Positions 58,874 through 64,000 of a stretch of 64,000 bases of DNA are shown in pieces. The stretch spans positions 46,597 through 110,596 of the forward strand of contig NZ_JAUSVX010000023.1 in NCBI RefSeq assembly GCF_030814995.1, read 5' to 3'. The DNA is from Labrys wisconsinensis (lineage in GTDB: Bacteria > Pseudomonadota > Alphaproteobacteria > Rhizobiales > Labraceae). The notes below the pieces were generated by a model that was not told the origin of the DNA, made no database searches, and was given only the letters and a program-made list of their open reading frames with translations. A program made the position numbers and the translations under genes. How positions within the stretch are numbered: the stretch's first letter is position 1; the number at the start of each line of letters is the position of its first letter.

Positions 58874-58927
58874 GCGCGGACCGCGCGGGGGACGCCCCGG
58901 ATGCTCCGTGCCGATCCGAAACCACGG

Positions 58928-59476
58928 TCACCGGCTCAACCGATCGACGATCCGCTCGACATCCGCGCGCGAAATGCTCTCGGGTTCCACCGAGTTGTGG
59001 ATCGTGATGCCTTCGATCGCCGCATCGAGCACGCGCGCCGTCTCCGGCGTGAAATGCCTTTCGAGCGCCGCGCGGCTGCCCGCCATCCACCCGCGCCACA
59101 CCGAGCGCAGCCTTGGGTTGCGGATGGAATAGGCATAGAGCTCAAAGGTCAGGGCCATGTTGCGCGGCGACGTCCACGTCCCGTCGCAGATGAGGTCGAC
59201 GACCGCCGCGCGGGCCTGCGCGACGTCCTTCGCCGCCTCCAGTCGCGTGCGATAGAGCTCGGCGGTCGAGACGGCCAGCCGTTCGAAGGCGGCGAAGAGC
59301 AGATCGTCCATTCCCGTGAAGTGGTAGGTCATCGAGCCGAGCGGGACGTTCGCGGCCGCCGCGACGCGGCGATGGGTGGTGCCGGCAACGCCATGCTCCG
59401 CGATGACATCCAGCGCGACCTCGAGGATCCGGCCCCGTCTCTGCGGATCATAGCGCCTGCCACCTGCTTCGCTCAT
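58928..59476 (-). CDS. TetR-family repressor
   Basis: A 182-residue TetR protein. The N-terminal helix-turn-helix lies at about residues 10-57 (RGRILEVALDVIAEHGVAGT then THRRVAAAANVPLGSMTYHF). The C-terminal ligand-binding helices include MALTFELYAYSIRNP. ATG 59476 is taken as the start; the frame continues upstream to 59563 but runs through the operator. It diverges from an MFS transporter gene across a pair of overlapping palindromes centred on GTAC, a standard efflux-repressor setup. Confidence 0.9.
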   Translation of the reverse strand: MSEAGGRRYDPQRRGRILEVALDVIAEHGVAGTTHRRVAAAANVPLGSMTYHFTGMDDLLFAAFERLAVSTAELYRTRLEAAKDVAQARAAVVDLICDGTWTSPRNMALTFELYAYSIRNPRLRSVWRGWMAGSRAALERHFTPETARVLDAAIEGITIHNSVEPESISRADVERIVDRLSR

Positions 59477-59528
59477 GCCCGAAGCGCCCCTCCGATGCCG
59501 GCCGACCGCTTGACAGCGGCTGCGATAA

Positions 59529-59552
59529 GTACATATGTACACATAGTGTACA
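59529..59552. promoter_or_regulatory. Overlapping TetR operators
   Basis: GTACATATGTAC (59529-59540) is a perfect palindrome that shares five bases with TGTACAC-ATA-GTGTACA (59536-59552), another perfect inverted repeat. Both lie 53-76 bp from the TetR start and 39-62 bp from the MFS start. One protein bound here could block both promoters. Confidence 0.75.
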
Positions 59553-59590
59553 AACGTACGCAAGCCGTTTCAACCCGATCGTATCCCTCC

Positions 59591-60808
59591 ATGCCCATCC
59601 CGGTCTCGCGGCGGCGCCTGGCGCTGTTCGCCTTCTTCTTCCTGCCCGGCGTCTCGATGGCCTCCTGGGTCACGCGCACTCCGGCCATCCGCGACAGCGT
59701 CGGCGCCTCCATCGCCGAGATGGGGCTCGTGCTGCTCGGCGTCTCGTTCGGATCGATGGGCGGCATTCTCTCGTCCGGCCCGCTGGTGGCCCGCTTCGGT
59801 TCGCGGCCGGTCACCCATGTCGGGCTCTGGCTCGTCGTCGCCGCCATGGCGATGATCGCGGCCGGTGTCGTTCTCGGCACCATGGGGGTCGTCGCCTTCG
59901 GGCTGGGCCTGTTCGGGCTCGGCATGGGCCTGTCGGAGATCGCGATCAACATCGACGGAGCCGATATCGAGCGGCTGACGGGCCGGCCGCTGCTGCATGC
60001 CCTGCACGGCTTCTACAGCCTCGGGACGGTGTGCGGGGCGCTGATCGGCCTGGCGCTGACGGCCATATCCTTCCCGGTGGCATGGCATCTGGCGATCATC
60101 GGCGCCCTCGGCTCCGTTCTCATCCTCTCGTTCATGCGCTTCATGCCATACGGCATCGGCAGGGAGGATCGCGCGGCGGTCCCTGCGCGCCCGGGAGGGA
60201 GCGAGGCTGCGCCCGCGGCCCTATGGCAGGATCAGCGCCTGCTGCTGATCGGACTGATCGTGCTGGCCATGGCGCTCGCCGAAGGGGCGGCCAACGACTG
60301 GCTGCCGATCCTGATGGTGGACGAATACGGCTTCAGCCAGACCTCCGGCTCGCTGATCTTTCTGGGCTTCGCCCTCGCCATGACGGTCGGCCGCTTCAGC
60401 GGCGGCGTGCTCCTCGGGCGCTTCGGGCGAGCCGCCGTCATCCGTGGCAGCGCCGTCCTCGGCGCCCTGGGCATTGCCCTCGTCGTCTTCGCCGAGAATC
60501 CGATCCTGGGTGGTTCGGCCGTGGTTCTCTGGGGGTTGGGCGCCTCGTTGGGGTTCCCGATCGCGCTCTCGGCCGCCGGTGATTCCGGAGCAGACGGCGC
60601 GGCGCGCATCAGGCTGGTCGCGACGGGCGGCTATGTCGCCTTCCTCGTCGGCCCGCCGCTGCTCGGCTTCACCGGCGAGGCCTATGGCTTGCGATCAGCG
60701 ATGCTGATCGTCCTGGCGCTCATCGCCATCGCCCTCGCCATTGCCCCAGCGGTCGGGCCGCCCGAAGCCAGAGCCGGGCGTCCCGCAGGAGCCGGCCAAT
60801 CCTTGTAG
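59591..60808 (+). CDS. MFS transporter
   Basis: A 405-residue twelve-helix major facilitator. The first loop reads GSMGGILSSGPLVARFGSRP, a version of the MFS signature between helices 2 and 3. The AEGAANDWLPILMVDEYGFS segment in the second half is typical of the FucP/YbjJ-like sugar or drug efflux branch. ATG 59591 begins a basic start (PIPVSRRRLALF) and follows palindromic TetR sites. It is probably an exporter induced when TetR binds a toxic or sugar-like ligand. The IS1380 element begins 35 bp after its stop. Confidence 0.9.
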   Translation: MPIPVSRRRLALFAFFFLPGVSMASWVTRTPAIRDSVGASIAEMGLVLLGVSFGSMGGILSSGPLVARFGSRPVTHVGLWLVVAAMAMIAAGVVLGTMGVVAFGLGLFGLGMGLSEIAINIDGADIERLTGRPLLHALHGFYSLGTVCGALIGLALTAISFPVAWHLAIIGALGSVLILSFMRFMPYGIGREDRAAVPARPGGSEAAPAALWQDQRLLLIGLIVLAMALAEGAANDWLPILMVDEYGFSQTSGSLIFLGFALAMTVGRFSGGVLLGRFGRAAVIRGSAVLGALGIALVVFAENPILGGSAVVLWGLGASLGFPIALSAAGDSGADGAARIRLVATGGYVAFLVGPPLLGFTGEAYGLRSAMLIVLALIAIALAIAPAVGPPEARAGRPAGAGQSL

Positions 60809-60843
60809 CGCATCCTCGCGATCGACTGTCGATGGTTGGTTAG

Positions 60844-62523
60844 CCCGGATATCTCAAAGCCCTGGAGCGCATCGAGGCCTGAAATCAGATAAACTTGTTT
60901 TGCGAGAATAAGTTATCCTGATCCGAGGGTGCTCCCCGATGCGGACGGAGTGTAGCGCAGGCGCGATGGAATTTGGAAGCGGCGGGGGTCGGCGAGTTGT
61001 GGCCGATTTCGACGGCGGGCTGGTGTCGTCGGACGCCGGTGCCCTGCTTCTGGGAGACACCGACAAGGCCATCGGGCTGATCGATCGGTTCACGCGCTGC
61101 TTCCGGGACAGACGCAATCCGCTTTATACGGTGCACCGGCTGAAGACGCTGCTGGCGCAGCGGGTGTTCGGCTTGGCGCTGGGCTACGAGGACCTGGTCG
61201 ACCACGATCAACTGCGGCACGACCCGGTTCTTTGCGTGCTGCTGGGCAAGCTGGAGCGGCACGCCGACGCGATGGCGCCGCTGGCCGGCAAAAGTACGTT
61301 GAACCGGCTCGAGCACATGCGAGCCGCAGAAGGTCGGCCGACGCGCTATCACGAGATCGACCACGACGGCGCGGCAATCGAACGTCTATTCGTCGATGTG
61401 TTCCTGGAGGCGCATGGCCGGAAGGCGCCGCGGCAGATCGTGCTCGACCTGGATGCGACCGACGACCCGCTCACGGCCACCAGGAAGGGCGCTTCTCCTA
61501 CGGCTATTCCGACGGCTACTGCTATCTGCCGCTGTATATCTTCTGTGACCGGCATCTGCTCGCCGCCAAGCTACGGCGCTCGAACATCGATGCGAGCGCC
61601 GACGCGGTGGAGGAGGTCGAGCGGATCATCTTCCAGATCCGGGTGCGCTGGCCGCACGTGCGGATCACGCTGCGGGCCGATTCCGGCTTTGCCCGCGAGA
61701 CGCTGATAGCCTGGTGCGAGGCCAACCGGGTGGACTATATCTTTGGGCTCGCCCACAACGCACGGCTGGAACAGCGCATCGCCCCGGGGCTGGCCGGGGC
61801 GCATCACCGGTCGCAGGCCGACCAGAGCTGGCCGGCGCGGGTGTTTTGCGACTTTCTGTGGTCGACGAAGGAGTCCTGGTCCCGCCGCCGCCGGGTGATC
61901 GCCAGGGCCGAGTGGACCAAAGGCGAGGCCAATCCGCGCTTTCTCGTCACCTCCCTGAAGCCGGATGCCTGCCGGCCCAGCCGCTCTACGAACAGCTCTA
62001 TTGCGCCCGCGGCGAGATGGAGAACCGCATCAAGGAGTGCCAAGCCGATCTGTTCGCCGACCGCACCTCCACCGCGACGATGCAGGCCAACCAACTGCGG
62101 CTGTGGCTGGCCTCGATCGCCTACGTCCTGGTCTGCGCCCTGCGCCGCATCGGCCTCGCCCACACCCAGTTCGCTGCCGCCAGCTGCGGCACGTTGCGCC
62201 TCAAGCTCCTGAAGACCGGGGCGCTGGTCAGGATCAGCGTCCGGCACGTCAAGATCGCCTTCGCCTCGGCCTGCCCCGTCATGCCCGAATGGCGCCTGGC
62301 CGCGGCGCGGCTCGCCTGAGCCGGCGGCTCTCCCGCCTGACACGCGCCCCGCCCCCCGCGCCACACCGGCGGCACAACCTATGGCACACGGGAGATCAAC
62401 CGCCTCAACGACTGTAAAGCCTCCGCGCAACCGGCGCCACGCGGGCCTTCACCCCCCCCCCCCCACGCGACCCAAAACCGCCGCCTCGCGTTTCCTCAAA
62501 ACCTCGGGTTTGAGAAATCCGGG
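60844..62523 (+). mobile_element. IS1380-family insertion sequence, complete, 1680 bp
   Basis: The element runs between identical TTAG target duplications at 60840-60843 and 62524-62527. Terminal inverted repeats are CCCGGATATCTCAAA on the left and, read inwards from the right, CCCGGATTTCTCAAA, one mismatch in 15. A four-base duplication, CC-start ends and a length near 1.7 kb are as known for IS1380. It carries one transposase gene with two frameshifts. A run of 13 C at 62452-62464 lies near its right end. Confidence 0.85.
60939..62319 (+). pseudogene. IS1380-family transposase with two frameshifts
   Basis: A DDE transposase that would be about 460 residues if repaired. The first frame (from ATG 60939) has VVADFDGGLVSSDAGALLLG and the first catalytic Asp in LDLDATDDP. 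A one-base loss near 61472 moves to a second frame with GRFSYGYSDGYCYLPLYIF and the second Asp in LRADSGFARE. A second one-base loss near 61968 moves to a third frame with the catalytic Glu in CARGEMENRIKE. All catalytic residues survive, so either the copy is recently dead or the two lost bases are assembly errors. Confidence 0.85.
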
Positions 62524-62524
62524 T

Positions 62525-62587
62525 TAGTACTACAGTTGGGTTCTTTGAGGTGTGTACGTTTGTCTGCGGCTTGATGTGCGCCACCAG
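62525..62587 (+). repeat. Terminus-like repeat, copy 1 (TARTACTACAGTTG)
   Basis: Begins TAGTACTACAGTTG directly at the right TTAG of the IS1380 element and resembles, over about 60 bases, the sequence starting at 63910. Shared segments are TA-R-TACTACAGTTG, TTTGAG, and CTTGATG-GCGC. It is probably the end of an insertion sequence that is otherwise missing here. Confidence 0.6.
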
Positions 62588-62748
62588 TCGTCCATGAGGA
62601 ACTCGCAATCCCTTGAAGGGTGGAGAGTTTCCGTATTCGGAAAGTATCGGGATTTGCCGGGTTTGGTGTCTGTGGACAGAGTTTTCCAGCAAATTGACCG
62701 TGACTCTGGCAGTGATTCCGTAGTTGCGTCGAAGCGGCGGGAAGGTCG

Positions 62749-63040
62749 ATGATGCGTCCGAGAACGACGAGAGAGCGGCCAGACCGACCTCCCCGGCTCG
62801 ACCAGATCCTCGCCATGAACCGTGCGCTGGGGAAGCTGGCACGGACGATCGACTGGCGTTTTCTGGAAAGCCGGCTCGGTGCGGTCTATGATGATGATCC
62901 CGGCCGGCCGCCCTTGCCGAACCGGCTGATGGCCGGCTTGGCCATCCTTAAACGACATACAAGCTGTTGGACGAGGCGCTGGGTGGAAAGCCCCTATTTC
63001 CAGTTCTTCTGTGATGGGATGGACGGCCCCGGCGCCTTCG
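62749..63040 (+). pseudogene. IS5-type transposase fragment (N-terminal)
   Basis: The opening of an IS5/IS1182-like transposase: RLDQILAMNRALGKLARTID, then WRFLESRLGAVYDDDPGRPP and LPNRLMAGLAILK, the DUF772 domain. After residue 68 the expected H-T-x-x-L-S-D-E segment is disturbed by base loss; WVESPYFQFFCDG follows, then the match ends. The rest of a roughly 400-residue enzyme is missing. An IS110-type gene begins at 63077, so that element probably inserted here or replaced the remainder. Confidence 0.75.
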
Positions 63041-63076
63041 TGGCGCTGCATCAGTCGACCGTCAGGGGGATCAGTC

Positions 63077-63910
63077 ATGTCCGCCATCGCAATCATTGGA
63101 CTGGATATCGCAAAGAACGTGTTTCAGGTTCACGGCGCCGACGCCAATGGCGCTCCCGCGCTCAAGAGGCAGATCAGACGAGGCCACGTCCTGGCGCGTT
63201 CTTCGCTAGCCTTGCGTCGTGCCTGGTTGCGCTGGAGGCCTGTTTCACTGCTCATTTCTGGGCGAGGGAAATCGTCAAACACAGACACGAAGTCCGCATG
63301 ATCCCGTCTCAGTACGTGAAGCCGGTCATCAAGCGGAACAAGACCGACAGTGCCCATGCCGAGGCAATCTGTGAAGCGGCCGGCCGACGATGCGCTTCGT
63401 CGCAGTCAAGAGTGTTCAACAGCAAAGCGCCCTGGTTCTGCATCGGGCGCGTGATCTTCTTGTACGGCAGCGCACCAAGTTGATTCAGGCTCTGCGCGAC
63501 TATCTGAGAGAGTTCGGCCTCGTTGCTCCGAAAGAAGCATGGAACGTGATACGTGTCGAAGTCCCGTTCTCGGAAGTTCACGAGACGCGGGTCCCCGATC
63601 TTCTCAAGGAAGTGGTGACCGCGATGATCGCTCAGATCCGCGATCTCGACGGCAGGATCGCCCATCTCCACAATCGGCTGATAGCTTGGCATCGAGGTAA
63701 TGAAGTTCGTCGTCGCCTCGCGACGATTCCGGACATCGGTACGGTCACCGCCTCTCTCATTTCTGCGTCAGTCAATGATGCTGCTCAGTTTCGATCTGGA
63801 CGACACCTCGCAGCGTGGATTGGCCTTGCTCCTCGAGAGTTCTCGACCGGAGGGCGGCAGCAGCTCAGCGGGATCAGCAAAAGAGGCAACCCGCAGATGC
63901 GAAGCCTACT
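63077..63910 (+). pseudogene. IS110-family transposase, frameshifted and truncated
   Basis: A DEDD-type transposase readable in three frames. The first has IIGLDIAKNVFQVHGAD (first Asp). After a frame change near 63198 comes ALEACFTAHFWAREI (Glu) and KRNKTDSAHAEAICEAA. After another near 63386 the third frame gives FVAVKSVQQQSALVLHRARD and the C-terminal transposase-20 domain with TIPDIGTVTASLI and GISKRGNPQMRSLL. In the final acidic pair, normally KTDxxDA, the second Asp is His. The frame then runs into another element at 63910, so the last part is missing. Confidence 0.8.
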
Positions 63911-64000
63911 AATACTACAGTTGCATTTTTTTGAGATGCGCGCGTTTGGCGCCAGCTTGATGAGCGCGGCGCCAGGCTGACCAGGCGATGACGCGTGCTG
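63910..64000 (+). mobile_element. Left end of another insertion element (runs out of window)
   Basis: TAATACTACAGTTG interrupts the IS110-type transposase exactly within its conserved C-terminal domain, and the following 65 bases resemble the repeat at 62525-62587. The change of sequence at a conserved codon and the shared terminus argue for an inserted element whose body lies to the right. No coding frame is established before the window ends. Confidence 0.6.

Noticed and set aside
62320..62748. Small genes in the gap between IS1380 and the IS5 fragment
   Set aside because: Open frames here cross the element end, the C-run and the TACTACAG terminus, and show no family, ribosome site or coding bias.
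1..64000. tRNA, rRNA or CRISPR array
   Set aside because: No cloverleaf-like segment, rRNA-like block or regularly spaced direct repeat was noticed on either strand; a tRNA scan would settle the first.

Overview
The window looks like chromosomal DNA of a metabolically versatile alphaproteobacterium, most likely of the order Hyphomicrobiales (Rhizobiales). The evidence is the very high G+C with GC-rich third positions, several sugar and organic-acid ABC importers with Tat or Sec leaders, six LysR regulators within about 15 kb, and an interspersed GC-rich palindromic repeat of the kind common in that order. No rRNA, tRNA, CRISPR array or replication origin was seen. Genes are tightly packed, often with 1-8 nt (once 20 nt) stop/start overlaps.

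Layout. (1) 1-5978 is a sugar-catabolic cluster: SDR dehydrogenase (cut by the window edge), TIM-barrel isomerase, Gfo/Idh/MocA dehydrogenase, FadR-type GntR regulator, orphan periplasmic sugar-binding protein and a divergent enolase-superfamily dehydratase. A FadR-type operator lies between the last two. (2) 6071-6574 is a small lytic transglycosylase. (3) 6596-17363 is a second catabolic unit: SorC regulator, FGGY kinase, an acetoin-dehydrogenase-like E1 alpha / E1 beta / E2-hydrolase complex, a complete sugar ABC importer and an SDR. I propose that it imports a deoxy-sugar or deoxy-polyol, phosphorylates it, and cleaves the resulting acyloin to acetyl-CoA plus an aldehyde phosphate. (4) 17441-18830 is a low-G+C DUF3800 gene followed by a decayed LacI-family regulator; a TIM-barrel isomerase and a DoxX membrane protein follow.

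(5) 20501-28740 (minus strand) is an ABC importer operon (CUT1 type) holding two cytosolic Asp-box (sialidase-fold) proteins and an aldehyde dehydrogenase. A GlxA/GbdR-like AraC regulator sits upstream. Divergent from it, 30464-38416 encodes a DapA-family lyase, a split UxaA-type dehydratase, an NMT1-type ABC importer, an Ldh2-family dehydrogenase and a PuuC-like aldehyde dehydrogenase. A common feature of the three complete importers is a strong GC hairpin just after the binding-protein gene.

(6) 38507-60808 is a mosaic of small regulator/enzyme or regulator/exporter pairs: XRE, SMR exporter, RidA with an EamA exporter, XapX, quinone oxidoreductase, aldo/keto reductase, tartrate/D-malate dehydrogenase, YcaQ-type DNA glycosylase with epoxide hydrolase, MmyB-like regulator with SDR, a DKNYY-repeat protein, and TetR with MFS. 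Several have clear palindromic operators. (7) 60844-64000 is a mobile-element graveyard: a structurally complete IS1380-family element (TTAG target duplication, transposase with two frameshifts), an IS5-type fragment, a broken IS110 transposase, and two copies of another element's terminus.
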